This document shows positions 1 through 10,499 of a stretch of DNA of 64,000 nt, one piece after another; the first letter of the stretch is position 1, and every line of letters begins with the position of its first letter. Location of the stretch: contig NC_087063.1 in assembly GCF_963678635.1 (NCBI RefSeq), forward strand, positions 51,221,220 to 51,285,219. The letters are read 5' to 3'. The notes under the pieces are model-generated. The model ran no database searches and had not been told where the DNA came from. It saw nothing but the letters and a program-made list of their open reading frames with translations. The stretch is from Symsagittifera roscoffensis. Its lineage: Eukaryota; Xenacoelomorpha; Acoela; Convolutidae. Both the position numbers and the translations under genes were made by a program.

Positions 1-590
1 CAATTAACTACATTAAAGAGGAGTACGGCGACGTAAGGTACATAAGAATTTAACTAATCCAAAGGATTGATGTGCTGAATAAATGAAATTCGAAACTATA
101 ATTTTTTAAGTTACAGTGGCGAGATAAATTGTATGAGATTGGGTCTGAAAGAAAGGCGAAAATGAAATAGCACCAAAGCAAAATATCAACGGAGAATTAT
201 CAATTACAGTTACGATAACAATTTTATATTTTTTCCAATTCTATGTTAAAAAATTCCGTATCAAGTTCTGTTTGTTCTTCGAAGTTATCAATCGCCATTC
301 TTAGGGATTTGTTTGTTCATGAGGAAGAAATTTGATCTCCTGATCGCCATGCATTTCCACACTCACAAATCCATTGTGTATGACCAATGATAGGATGTCA
401 CTTATTACATTCCTCTCAATTTCAGCATGGAAAAACACCATTTTGGTGTCGTGCAAGTTCAATGCCGCTTCATCCATCCAGATAGTGACTGCCACTGGCT
501 CATAGTGCAACCAGTTCGTGGAAACGCTTAGAGTATATGTCTCCGGATCATACGTCACACTTTCAGCCAGCACTTGAAAGAACATATCCA
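1..590 (-). mobile_element. 3' part of a second copy of gypsy element A
   Basis: Positions 1 to about 523 repeat positions 1644 to about 2165 in the same orientation with only scattered differences, for example one base at position 38 and a short indel near 223. The copies diverge abruptly beyond the conserved word CAGTTCGTGG. This is the 3' internal end of a minus-strand gypsy element. Its LTR would lie left of the window. The body beyond position 590 is missing or replaced. Similarity between the copies is seen directly; assignment to the same element family is inferred from the neighbouring full copy. Confidence 0.6.
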
Positions 591-591
591 T
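301..591 (-). CDS. Hypothetical retroelement 3' ORF fragment (copy 1)
   Basis: This is an open frame of 96 codons on the minus strand. Its last ~74 residues (from LSTNWLHYEPVAVTI to LPHEQTNP) are the same as those of the frame at 1943-2257, while the N-terminal ~22 residues differ. It lies at the 3' end of the gypsy-like element, where an env or accessory ORF is usual, but I see no signal peptide, furin site or fusion peptide that would support an envelope. Function is unknown. The different upstream sequence in the two copies may mark a splice junction or a recombination point. Confidence 0.35.
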   Translation of the reverse strand: MDMFFQVLAESVTYDPETYTLSVSTNWLHYEPVAVTIWMDEAALNLHDTKMVFFHAEIERNVISDILSLVIHNGFVSVEMHGDQEIKFLPHEQTNP

Positions 592-1126
592 TAAGTATCA
601 AACTGAACTTTTGTCTCTTCGAATCTCAAACTTGGCAGTAGGGTGAGTATATTCCAATATTTATAGGTACCTCAAAAAAACTCTAAGGCGACAAGCGTGG
701 TATCATATTTAAGTCATTTGAGTCGCTATTCATATTCCAAAAATATATATTTTTTTATTCCAAATCATTTCTCTCAATATCGAGAAAAAAAACAGATCCA
801 ATTTTTTGGTAAGTTAGACAAAATTTTCAGGACCCAATCTTTGACTGAGGTTTTTAAAAGATTATATAAGAGCTGTTTAGATTACAATGGTGTTAGAAAT
901 CTATTTAACAACTCATCCTATCCTATGGTTTACCTCAGTAATGATTAACCACCCTTGTATATTAAGTAACCAAATCAATTGTCAAACATTGTGAACCAAA
1001 TAGGATTGGACCTCTTTTTGTAATAGAGGCGATTTCTTACCGAGTAGGGAATACCTCTTTTGCAATAGTGGGAAACAGTTATAAATGTCCATTTTTAAAT
1101 TAAGTCAGCTGTTTCATATGTTTCGC
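592..1126. other. AT-rich spacer between two gypsy fragments
   Basis: I see no supported gene. An open frame at 697-948 begins without an ATG, has no recognisable motif and is low-complexity AT-rich sequence. Near 1010-1070 two similar short stretches occur (CCTCTTTTTGTAATAGAGG and CCTCTTTTGCAATAGTGGG), a small diverged duplication. Confidence 0.4.
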
Positions 1127-1645
1127 TGATAAAATGTTTTTTAGTTGTAGCTAAATCTACTTTATACAATTAAAAAGAATAAAAGAATAAAAGTGAATTA
1201 GTCTAAAGTCAGAACCTTAAAAAGAGAGAGAGGGAGAGCATTCTCTCCGCCGGAGAGAATTTCAAAGTGAAGGTCATAAATAAGTCACCTGTTAGCAAGT
1301 TACGTAATAGTTGCAGTAGGTGCAAAATAAACTGAGAATCACATCATTCCTCTAAACAAACAGGAAAAATTTTAAATTGTACAATTAATTAGTTACTAAC
1401 TAACTGCATCCTTTCTCCCCCTTTTGGGGAATAAAACTTTTATTTTCGACACCGATAGTGTACTGAAACTAAACTAACAAAACTGATTCAATACGAATAA
1501 TAGCTCTTTAAGGGTATTGCGAAATTAATGCCTAAAGGTAAAATGTCCAATAACCGCCGGATATGGTCCAATATAAGAGGAAAGAAATTAAGTCATCTTA
1601 GTTTTATGTTAACGCGAGATGATGTATCAATGATATGGCAAAGCA
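1127..1645 (-). repeat. Candidate 3' LTR of gypsy element A
   Basis: The stretch from TGATAAAATG at 1127 to about 1230 matches 7256-7360 at the other end of the element: both contain TAAATCTACTTTATACAAT followed by an AAAAGAATAAAAG run. The plus-strand left end starts with TG, the expected complement of an LTR ending in CA. The right end is placed at CA 1644-1645, where the sequence repeated at window position 1 begins. No convincing polypurine tract precedes that point, so the right boundary is uncertain. Confidence 0.45.
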
Positions 1646-1748
1646 ATTAACTACATTAAAGAGGAGTACGGCGACGTAAAGTACATAAGAATTTAACTAA
1701 TCCAAAGGATTGATGTGCTGAATAAATGAAATTCGAAACTATAATTTT

Positions 1749-2257
1749 TTAAGTTACAGTGGCGAGATAAATTGTATGAGATTGGGTCTGAAAGAAAGGC
1801 GAAAATGAAATAGCACCAAAGCAAAATATCAACGGAGAATTATCAATTACAGTTACGATAACAGTTTTAATTTTTTCCAATTCTATGTTAAAAAATTCCG
1901 TATCAAGTTCTGTTTGTTCTTCGAAGTTATCAATCGCCATTCTTAGGGATTTGTTTGTTCATGAGGAAGAAATTTGATCTCCTGATCGCCATGCATTTCC
2001 ACACTCACAAATCCATTGTGTATGACCAATGATAGGATGTCACTTATTACATTCCTCTCAATTTCAGCATGGAAAAACACCATTTTGGTGTCGTGCAAGT
2101 TCAATGCCGCTTCATCCATCCAGATAGTGACTGCCACTGGCTCATAGTGCAACCAGTTCGTGGACAGTTTAATTGGGGGTTTGGTTGCAGAAATAGTCTC
2201 ATCGGAAGAATCCACTATTTCGTAGACAGGGAAGTTTGTCGTAGTATCTTCTTTCAT
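1749..2257 (-). pseudogene. 3' ORF remnants of gypsy element A
   Basis: Two consecutive short frames occur on the minus strand. The one at 2257-1943 (104 codons) ends in EIKFLPHEQTNP. Within a few bases a second frame at 1940-1749 (63 codons) starts with ATG and ends in a hydrophobic stretch (NSPLIFCFGAISFSPFF). The first repeats the frame at 301-591. They sit between integrase and the 3' LTR. The hydrophobic segment would be compatible with a membrane-anchored accessory or env-like protein, but nothing specific identifies one. Function is unassigned. Confidence 0.35.
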
Positions 2258-2796
2258 CGGACGAATCGATTTTTTTGCGTGTCAGGTATTTGTGTGATCG
2301 TGGAGGCTTCGGCTGGAGTGGATGATTTTTAGCCCTGCAATTTCGGTTCTGTCTCCGCCGAAATGATGCTTATTGGGGACTGAGTTTGTTGATCGCCTTC
2401 TGGGTTAGTGATGCCCTCTAAAATTTCAACTTTAATGTTATCGTTGGATTCGCAAAAATTACGAGTTTTCTCGTCCTGGTTTTAAGTTTTTAATGAGTCA
2501 GAATTGAATCGTTCCCTGGCTACATTTCTTTATGGGAAATCTCCCGCTATCCATTCCCGGTCACTAGTATCCGAAATATCTGAGGGAATCAACATAAATT
2601 CGTCTTAAGCGAAGTAACCTGGAAGTGGTTTTGTCTTCTTGAACCGGGGAAGTTGTCTCCGATTAACTTTTGAAGATGACTTCGACACGTGTCTTTGTCA
2701 TGTTACCGATGATCCTAGTTCAATCTGATGTCGGTTACTGGATTGTGGCTTTCGGGGTTTGATTTGTCGTCCTGAGTTCTCGCGCTTCTGACCTAC

Positions 2797-4250
2797 TTAA
2801 ACATTAGGGTTAGGAAAGTAAGGGAAAGAAATGTTGCCTTCAAAAGATCTAATGATAGACGATTTTGATTTAGGGATAGCGATATCCGATTTTCGAATTA
2901 TTTTTCCGTCGGAAAATTCAACTGTCGAAGTAGACGAATTTATTATCTTTTCGCTTAGTTCCTTATAAAATGGGTCTCCGCTGATGCTCCCATTCGTTTC
3001 TAACAGGATTTTACCTTTAAACCGACTCTGCAGTGGTACTCTAGTAGTGGCAGTTTTCGAGGTGGAGGCATAATTTGTGTCGTAACCCTTCTCTGTTGAT
3101 TTTTCCTGAGAATCAAAGTGTCTTTGTACCCGTCTTCGACTCTGTCGTCGGCATTCCAATCCTTCGCTCTTCCCTTAGATAATATAGATTTCTCCTTGCC
3201 TAAATATCCAATGTATGGTTTACCCGACGCCAGTTGTTTCCAAATTGTATTTGGTTTTCTATTAAAAAGAATTTCAAATGGAGAGCATTTGATTTTTGAT
3301 TGGTAGGAAGATCATAAGTTCCAGATAGTTTTTGATACGGCGTTTTGTAATGTACATTTTTGTGTTCCTTGGACCATGGCTGACACTTTGATTTTTACAA
3401 AATTCACAAGTTTTTCAACTAATCCGTTGGAACGATGGTCTCCTACTGTACAAAATATTATTTTAATTTTGTTTGAGTCACAGAATAATTTAAAATCTTG
3501 ACTTGTAAAACAGGATGCGTGGTCAACTCTAATTGAGCAGGGTATGCCATGTAAAAATATTTAATCTTGAAGAAATTAGATAATTGTTTTTGAAGAGGTA
3601 AATGACGTAATCTTTGCCGAAAGGAATTTTGAAAATCGATCGATGAAAAGTAAAATGTATCAGTATGAATCTAAAGGTCCAACGAAATCTAGGTTGAGTT
3701 CTTCGTTTGGTTCTAGTAGGGGGGGGGGGGGTTCACTGATCTGCGAATTGGGAATTATACTTCTCTTACCCGTCACAGTACATTCTCAGCAGTTTATGCA
3801 GTTAAAGTAAATTTGCCTGTTAAAATGGGGCCATCAGATGTATTGGACCAAATACGTCATTCCAAATTGACCAGGATGGGTTTCGTGGAGAATCTTCATC
3901 ATCGCATTTCTCAGGGTAAACGGTATAACAAGTTTGCCATCCATGTACAATAATCCATCGAATTTGTGTAAGTCTCTGGTAAAGTGTTTGAAGTAAGGGG
4001 AGTTCGCGTTAATCGTCTCACCTTTATTTTGAAGTGCTTCTACGATAGGGCTCAACATAGGGTCATCTTCAGTTAGGATAGCTACAAGCTTAACAGTAAA
4101 AAGAGTATTTAAATCAAAGGGACGTTCGGGTAACTTTAAATTTTCATGACATTTGTTTACAAGATTCAGGTGATCTTTCAAAAAAGGGAAATCTAAAGAT
4201 ATTGAAATACCGGAGGTGGACGGATTAATTACGTTTTTATTATTTTCCAT
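2797..4250 (-). pseudogene. Integrase region of gypsy element A (broken)
   Basis: The frame at 4250-3834 contains a sequence typical of the zone between RNase H and integrase (FDGLLYMDGKLVIPFTLR), followed by ILHETHPGQFGMTYLVQYI. The latter resembles the H-H half of the integrase N-terminal HHCC zinc finger (LHETHPGQFG). The catalytic core downstream (about 3830-3160) is full of stops. A frame at 3159-2797 is a basic, serine-rich tail in the position of an integrase C-terminal extension. A poly-G run at 3720-3730 interrupts the core. The protein would have inserted the element cDNA; this copy is inactive. Confidence 0.5.
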
Positions 4251-4594
4251 ATTAACAGTATCTACAATTTTTAATCTACAGATGAACTAATTAATCTACA
4301 ATTAAGAATTCAGAAATACAAAAATGCGAGGTTAGAAATAGAAATAATTAAAGAATTTGTGTTGGAATAATCCGTAAGAATGCAATTTGAATTACAGAAT
4401 TCGGTTCTATAGTGATTAGATGAACAAGTTGGAAAAGTCGAGTTAATCATTTTTAATACTGATGCTATAAGGTAATTACGTAATTTTGCGTGACCAGAAA
4501 TTTTCAACCAATGGCTGAGCAGGTCTTTCTTTGTTTCTCCGGCGGATTGATTGGTTTATTAATTTTATTGATGTTCGCTACTATAAATTCTTCA

Positions 4595-5330
4595 TCATAA
4601 TGTGATATCGGTATAATTTTTTTTAGATAGAATTCTTAAAATTAAATCAGTAAAACCCATATCTTTTCCTGCGAGGTGTTTGATTGTAAAGTTAAAAGGT
4701 AGTAATCTATCCATCATTCTTGTTAGTCTGCTATGACACGTTTTGTTTCCTATTTCCGTGGTTTGTTGACAGGGCAAAAAGCAATGTTTTATGGTCTGTG
4801 ATTACTTCAAAATCTGATCCATAAAGGTATTTTTTTATAGTGTTCAATAGCCCAGAGGCCTCCTAACAGTTCAAGATTGTTAGTGGAATATTTTTACTCA
4901 CGAGGATTTAAAATTCGTGAAACAAAAAAAAATCGTTTTCCAATCACTCCCGTGGAGTTGTTCGAGGGAGGCCCCTAACCCATTGTGTGAAGCGTCTGTT
5001 TTTACTCTAGATTTCTGTTTTAAGTCAAAATGAGTATTTTCTGTGATGTTGACGATTTCTTGTTTAATTTTTTCAAATGCTTTCGTATGGTATGAATTCT
5101 ACTGGAGACCGATTTCTTTTCAGCAGAGGTCTGAGTGGGCTTCTTAAGGAAGCTAAATTCGGAACGACTTTAATGCACTGATTTATAGATCCGAAAAACG
5201 ATCTTAATTCTTTCAGGTTTTTAGGAATTGGTAAATTCTTTTTTCGCTTTCGTTTTGTCAAATAGAGGGGAGACTCCTGTGTTTGAGATTTTAAATCCCA
5301 ATCATTCATCTTTTTATGCAAGAATTTACA
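4595..5330 (-). pseudogene. RT thumb and RNase H of gypsy element A (broken)
   Basis: On the minus strand 5321-5073 encodes the RT connection that precedes RNase H (LPIPKNLKELRSFFGSIN, then PLRPLLKR), a hallmark of Ty3/gypsy polymerases. Further on, about 4990-4790 reads in mixed frames as an RNase H segment including SRILNPRE, YSTNNLELLG and WAIEHYKK. The frame at 4777-4595 contains SRLTRMMDRLLPFNFTIKHL, GKDMGFTDL, the classic end of gypsy RNase H. Several stops interrupt the region. The order is as expected and the copy cannot be functional. Confidence 0.65.
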
Positions 5331-5399
5331 CTCTGACCATTTAACTGCGAAATTATATTCGTCTATTGCAGATAGAATTTTTGTATACCTGAATGTTAA

Positions 5400-5640
5400 T
5401 AATCTTTGACTCTACAGCCAACTTGATCGAATTGTCTTTTTTGCAATTAATGACAGTTGGACTAAAAAAAATCTTCGTCGCAGTTTTCTAATTTTTTAAT
5501 ATGTCCTTCGTCTTTTAATCTGTTAAGTTCAATTTTAACTGAATCCAGTAAGTAGAGGGGGTCTCGTTTTCTTTTTACTTGGACGGGAATTAGTGGTTCG
5601 TGAAAATGTGTAATTTTCATCTGGTTTTTTATTTTTACAA
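5400..5640 (-). pseudogene. RT N-terminal fragment of gypsy element A
   Basis: The minus-strand translation over 5640-5450 reads VQVKRKRDPLYLL and IELNRLKDEGHIKKLENCDE, the usual gypsy RT entry in which an h-x-L-x-x-G-x-I-x-x-h motif precedes the fingers. A stop follows DFF. After about 5400 the expected palm and F(V/A)DD catalytic box cannot be found before the thumb at 5321, so roughly 150 codons appear to be deleted. The assignment rests on motif order in a decayed sequence. Confidence 0.5.
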
Positions 5641-5764
5641 TCCGAATGAATAAGTTTTTAAATGTTTTAGAGATGCTTGTGGTTTTTTTTCTTTATCTGT
5701 TGGTGACATAAAATTTTTGGACCTACACGACTGGTTTGTCTGAAAGTGTGGGAAATACTTCTGT

Positions 5765-6060
5765 TTAACTTCTATCCCCACTATGGGTAGACTGTTTTTT
5801 CTGATGATGTTCCGCTCGTGTCCCTCGGTCAAAAAGAAGTGAGTGTCGTCGTGTGACCAACCGTTTGAGAAGATTTGAGAAGATAGGAAGTATCATTTTT
5901 CCAGAACTATCATTAGCGTTGTCTGTAAATCCGCAGTATAAATCCTTGGTTGCATTGTCCACCGGATGAACTTTTAATTAAGGATCTCGAAGCTTCAATT
6001 CGTGTAGTACGTTATTCTTGAGAAGGCTAACCGGGCTAGCTGAGTCCACTTGTATTTTTA
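5765..6060 (-). pseudogene. Retropepsin-like segment of gypsy element A
   Basis: About 6050-5990 on the minus strand translates as QVDSASPVSLLKNNVLHELK. The VDSASPVSLL part fits a retroviral-type aspartic protease active site (D-S/T-G/A-S). The following frame, 5962-5765, would be the protease flap and C-terminal half but carries no diagnostic ILG motif. It lies between the Gag zinc knuckle and RT, the correct place. Both the separating stop and the atypical DSA triplet suggest decay or a divergent enzyme. Confidence 0.4.
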
Positions 6061-6281
6061 AACTTATTTGATTTTATTTACCGAGGCCAATATTCAGTAG
6101 TTTTTTCAGTTCTTTCCGTCATCTTCAAAAATTGTAGTGACATTAGTGACATTTAATACAGAGTAATCGTTGTTATCACTTTGTCCCGATTCCGACCATG
6201 CGTTTATGATGCCACAGAATTCTCTATTTACATGGTCACTATTTACATCCGGGTGATCCGACGGACTAAAACCTGTATTAT

Positions 6282-6617
6282 CTACAATTTGGGTTTTACA
6301 ATGTTTACATTTTTGCGACAAGATATACAAAATTTGGTAAAATGGCCTTTATATTTACAAGATGTACAGGTAGTATACTTCGCAGGGCAAACCGCTAAGT
6401 GTCCTTTCGAAACGGTCCCGCCATGTTTCATACAGGTGTTACTTCTTTCTATATTCAGAGTTGATTCTCTTTTCACAGTAAAATGTTTGTGTGGTCTATG
6501 TACAGTTGATCCATTGGTTTTGAATTTATTTGTGAGTTTCAAGTGATTTAAAACTCCCTTTTCGTCGATTAGTATTACGTTCAGTGCTTCTCGTGGAGGT
6601 AGAGTTCGGTTAAGCAT
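6282..6617 (-). pseudogene. Gag C-terminus with CCHC zinc knuckle (element A)
   Basis: This 111-codon minus-strand frame contains CTSCKYKGHFTKFC, an exact CX2CX4HX4C retroviral zinc knuckle that would bind element RNA in the capsid. An upstream cysteine/histidine group (CMKHGG with CPAKYTTC) may be a second degenerate knuckle. A basic stretch precedes it. It lies directly downstream of the Gag capsid-like frame at 7012-6692 and upstream of the protease-like part, consistent with gypsy Gag. The reading frame is shorter than a complete Gag because frameshifts separate it from its N-terminus. Confidence 0.65.
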
Positions 6618-6691
6618 TTCCGTTGAAAGTCGTAACTTTTCATGTTGTTAAGAAAATGTCCTCGATCCATTCTTCTTCTCCCCTGGCAATG

Positions 6692-7012
6692 TCACACTTT
6701 TTGGCCATTCCGGCTATGGCTCCCCAAAATTGTTCGAGAAACTCTCAACAATTTGTGTCGTTCGAGTGTGACATTTGTCTTTCTGACAAAAACGGCTGCT
6801 AGGAATTCCCAAGACTCTTTGAATGAAATTTGAAGGATTTTTATCTTTGTAAATGCTCGTCCGAAAATTTTTTCTCCTTCGTTTCCTAGTGCTAGATGCA
6901 AGATTGATCGTAATTTTTTATCGGCTTCCTCCATTCTCATTCCATTAAATTTCTTGGTTTCTGTTTTAATGGATGCCGCTTTCTCCTCGTCGTAACGTCT
7001 CTGTTCTTGCAA
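6692..7012 (-). pseudogene. Gag capsid-like fragment of element A
   Basis: This 106-codon frame is rich in charged residues at its N-terminus (EEKAASIKTETKKF, then MRMEEADKKLRSIL) and then helical. It contains FKESWEFLAAVFVRK, compatible with the paired helices of retrotransposon Gag capsids. It is placed immediately upstream of the zinc-knuckle frame. Similarity is to the general architecture only; no precise family match can be made by eye. Confidence 0.4.
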
Positions 7013-7246
7013 CTTCCTGTCAGTTCTCGATTTTCTTTGGTTGTCCGATTCGTTGTCCGTCGGATTTTCTAAAATTGGAGGTTGAGGATGATGTATTTCC
7101 GAACGATTTAGTAAGTTTTTGATATCTATGTTTTCTTTAGCGATAATAGTTAGATGAAAAACATCGCTCCAGTCTTCCCAGGGAATTGGTGACAGTATGG
7201 TTCTGCCAAACTGGACATATTGCTCTCACGTTAGATTCGTTATTTT

Positions 7247-7255
7247 ACTGCGCCA
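7247..7255 (-). promoter_or_regulatory. Primer-binding site of element A
   Basis: The minus strand reads TGGCGCAGT, beginning directly after the LTR end at 7256. A PBS starting with TGG abuts the 5' LTR in most LTR retroelements. TGGCGCAGT matches the class used by Drosophila 17.6/297-type gypsy elements, which prime with tRNA-Ser. This fixes the orientation and the LTR boundary of element A. Confidence 0.6.
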
Positions 7256-7360
7256 TGATAAAATATTACTTTGTTGTGGCTAAATCTACTTTATACAATT
7301 GAAAAGAATAAAAGCATAAAAATGAATTAACCTAAAGTTAAAACATTAAAAAGCGAGAGA
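7256..7360 (-). repeat. 5' LTR remnant of element A
   Basis: This ~105-bp stretch starts with TGATAAAATA directly next to the primer-binding site and matches 1127-1230, with about a dozen differences. Similarity stops after the GAGAGAG run, so the LTR is truncated or replaced beyond about 7360. Confidence 0.55.
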
Positions 7361-7589
7361 GTATATATTGGAAAGTTATGAAAAGTATAATGAACAATTT
7401 CATTTCATTTTTGTTTATTTTTTCGTTTTCAAAGACAACTGTTCTTTAGTATGCCTAACTGTGTTACTTGAACTGCAACCGGTTATCTTAATATCGTTTT
7501 GAAAGTTTTTTTGAAATAAACTATTCATAGAGAGGTTGGAACGTACGAGCAGTCCCATTTCTTTTCGAATACGTACAACTCGCTTCCAG
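7361..7589. other. AT-rich spacer
   Basis: No gene or recognisable repeat was seen between the element A LTR remnant and the inverted repeat that follows. Confidence 0.4.
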
Positions 7590-7965
7590 AAAATTCGGTC
7601 AAAGACAATTCAGCCGATTTGAAATTCAGACATTTCAGCCAAAAGTATGCAGAGAATTCAGCCAGAGACAATTCAGCCAATAATAGTGACCGCGGCAGTT
7701 GCGCCAACGTGTTGCGAGCTTGCCAACAGAGGGTAGGACTCCATACACAATTGAGAGCCGGTTATCGTCGCGAAGCGGCGACGCGCGCGCAGCCCGCCCA
7801 CTGGAGTTTTCAAACCGAGAAATATCTCCAATTCGATTTTTTTTCTTTCGAATCTAGCGTTTTGTTAAGCTGGCTGAATGGTCTGTATTTTTTTGGCTGA
7901 ATTGTCAGATTCAAATTGGCTGAATTGTCTTTGGCCGAATTGTCTTTGGCCGAATTGTCTGTGCG
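7590..7965. repeat. Small fold-back element with GACAATTCAGCC arms
   Basis: The left arm (about 7590-7680) carries several copies of AAGACAATTCAGCC-like words. The right arm (about 7872-7965) carries the reverse complement, GGCTGAATTGTC and GGCCGAATTGTC, in mirrored order, so the arms would pair over roughly 90 bp. The ~190-bp core is much more GC-rich than its surroundings and contains a small hairpin (GTCGCGAAGCGGCGAC). Open frames through the arms reflect the repeat and are not proteins. A non-autonomous fold-back or MITE-like element is the likely identity. Confidence 0.55.
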
Positions 7966-8127
7966 CCGTACAACTAAATGTAAACGTATGTTCACTTTGT
8001 TTGATAAATCATTATTATAAAGAAATATCCTCATGCCTTGACAAAAATAAGGTTGCAATCGATTATCGCAAGTAAAATCAAATCCCCATTTCAACAATCT
8101 GGTTTATTTATGCATGAAGTTTTTGTT

Positions 8128-8645
8128 CCAATTTTCGATACGAATGTAACGGAATATTTGTGTTCGGGGTGGGTTTTTTTTTTAACTAGCTATTTTGACG
8201 GAATTTTTTTTATCATTCAAAAGATATTGTTGTCTTGAGCTTAAGTTTGAAAAGATATTTCACCGGTGGTCATTTTTCGTAACGTTGTGAGGGTTAAAAG
8301 ATTGCCGTTTTGGCCATTTTGAATAATTTGGGACAATTAACGCGCGATATAACTCGCGCTATTAACGCTTTAGCGGAGATTTAATCCGTCTTATAAATCG
8401 TTCCAAATTGGTTGAACGAAGCTTATTTGCCATAAATGATTTGTTACAAGGAACGAAATCTATCTTTTTGTACTTTATATGACGTGTGGGGGATGATTTT
8501 CATAAAACATTTCAAATTTTAGAAAAAGAAATTTCATTTTTTTTGTTTCATTTAATTTTTTTATGTTATTAATGCTGCTCCATAAACCTTAAAAGGCAGT
8601 CGGAACATTCAGGGCTTCGCCTTGATAGGAGCAGTCTTGTTTAAC
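8128..8645. repeat. 0.5-kb dispersed/direct repeat, copy 1
   Basis: This copy matches 9240-9775 in direct orientation. Shared landmarks are GTAACGGAATATTTGTG, GCGCGATAT with the following CGCGCTATTAACGC, TTTAATCCGTCTTA and, at the end, CATAAACCTTAAAAGGCAGT. The copies begin 1.11 kb apart with unrelated AT-rich DNA between them. The right end can fold: CTGCTC pairs with GAGCAG around an inner CAGGGC/GCC stem. No coding capacity is seen. It is probably a non-autonomous mobile element. Confidence 0.55.
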
Positions 8646-9239
8646 TATCAAATCAATTGCAATTGATAGCAAGGTATACATATTTCAATCGACTCGATAG
8701 TCACCAAAATCCATTTTTAAGTGCATTTTTTGATACAGATTTTATACAGATTATATACATTTCTTATACAGATTAGATACCCTATAAAAGCTATAGTAAT
8801 TTCGCCTAAATTTTCAACCTTTTTACAGAAAAAAAATTCAAATCAGAAAAAAGTTTTTTTTACGTGTCTTGTTTTGTTAAAAATGACCAAAATTGAAAAA
8901 AAAAAAAAAAAAACGTCTAAACCAGACCAAAACTGAAAATTTTTCCTACTGTTTGAAGCAGACTATGGGCAAATTTTTAGTTTTTTTGCTAGATATTGAT
9001 TGTGCGTGAGTTTTTATTCGTTGTGGGGTGATGAAGTTTTTTCTGAAAATAAAAAATCCCAGAATCTACTTAATTTTTGTTTCTTATTTGGAATTTTCTT
9101 CTGTCGAAATAGACTCCCTGAGACGAGTGCTTGACTTTAAATTGCACTAACCAATGTAGTGATCTCGTTCGACCATGATTGTGAATCATGTTTTTGGCCC
9201 CCCAGCTCAGTAGAATTAAAATCTGATGATTTTGATTAT
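8646..9239. other. AT-rich spacer between repeat copies
   Basis: No gene is supported. It contains poly-A and poly-T runs (for example 8898-8912) and short repeats of TTATACAGATT near 8740-8780. Confidence 0.4.
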
Positions 9240-9775
9240 TGTTCCGACTTTCGATATGAAAGTAACGGAATATTTGTGCTCGGGGTGAGTTTTGTTTTCT
9301 TCAGACAAATTTCGACTTTCTAACTAGCCATTTTTAGCGGAATTTTTTTACATCATTTGAAAGCTATTGTTGTCCTGAGCCTAAATTTGAAAAGATATTT
9401 TACCTGTGATCAATTTTTGTAAAGTTATGGGGGTTTAAAGATTGCCATTTTGGCCAATTTGGGGCAATTAACGCGCGATATGTTTCGCGCTATTAACGCG
9501 TAAGCGGATATTTAATCCGTCTTAGAAATCGTTCCAAATTGGTTGAAAGAAGCTTATTTGCCATAATTGATTGTTACTATGAGCGACATCTATTCGTTTG
9601 TACTTTGTATGGCGTGTGGGGGGATGACTTCATATAAAAAATTCAAATTAAGAAAAAAACATTTTTTTTTTTATTTTATTACATTTAATTTTTTTTATGT
9701 TTTTACTGCTCCATAAACCTTAAAAGGCAGTCGGAACATTCAGGGCTTTGCCCTGATACGAGCAGTCTTGTTCTT
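9240..9775. repeat. 0.5-kb dispersed/direct repeat, copy 2
   Basis: This is the second copy of the repeat at 8128-8645. Its terminal hairpin is better preserved: CAGGGCTTTGCCCTG forms a perfect six-base stem inside the outer CTGCTC/GAGCAG pairing, while copy 1 has CAGGGCTTCGCCTTG. Retention of both stems in diverged copies hints that the structure matters for mobility, or simply that divergence is low at that end. Confidence 0.55.
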
Positions 9776-10499
9776 GTTTTGTTGACTTTAATATATACAC
9801 AAAATAGACGTTATTATATAAATAAATATACCCATTCCAGCCACATTTGATTGTCATACAAACTGTTTCAAAATTAATTATAAATATAATCCAGTCTTTA
9901 CAGAAAGTATTTGGCTTGGACTGATCACAAAAAGACCATTTAAAGTATAAAGACTATGAACATATTGCGTCAAATAATTTTAAAAAATCCAGCAAACATA
10001 ATTTTTAAACAAAAATGTGGTTGTTTTTATAGCTGGATATTTTTTCGATTGACTTCAATTGTTGCGTGGACAATTTACATGCAAATTTGACAATGTAAAA
10101 AATATGACCCGCCTTAAATGAACAAACAAACAGGCTCTCAAACATCGCAGCTGTATCTTCTAGTTTAACTTTTGCTTTAAAATTTTTTTGTCTATGTAAT
10201 CTAAATCTACAAAATACGTGGCTAACAAAATGTTTTTCAAAACTATGCTCAACAGTCTCTACGTTAAAAGATAACCGCCAAAAAAGTCCATTTAAAAACT
10301 ATGTGAACATGCAGCATGCAGCATCAAATATACAAATAAAACGCAGTTTTTTTATGCGTGAAGCGCTGTTTCAAATGCGGACATTTTGAATTGCAACATT
10401 CTGTTGAAAATCTTCGACAGAATTGAAAAACAAAATCTGTCGTTTCATTTTAACTAACAAGCCCGTCTCCATTAATCAATAAGATTGCAAAATATTTTT
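9776..10499. other. AT-rich intergenic DNA
   Basis: No gene was seen. A ~80-bp stretch near 10365-10440 (with TTGCAACATTCTGTTGAAAA) has a diverged second copy near 14470-14530, indicating a dispersed repeat. Confidence 0.35.

Larger units (their letters stand above)
1127..7360 (-). mobile_element. Decayed Ty3/gypsy retrotransposon (element A)
   Basis: Reading on the minus strand from 7360 down to 1127, the order is LTR remnant, primer-binding site, Gag with a CCHC zinc knuckle, protease-like segment, RT N-terminus, RT thumb, RNase H, integrase N-terminal zone, C-terminal zone, a short 3' ORF and an LTR. This Gag-PR-RT-RH-IN order is that of Ty3/gypsy (Metaviridae) elements. Every domain is broken by stops and frameshifts, and the RT palm with its catalytic aspartates seems to be missing near 5340-5400, so the copy is dead. 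Its total length of ~6.2 kb fits a gypsy element with short LTRs and an internal deletion. Confidence 0.75.

Noticed and set aside
697-948. 83-codon frame
   Set aside because: It has no ATG start, AT-rich composition and no motif.
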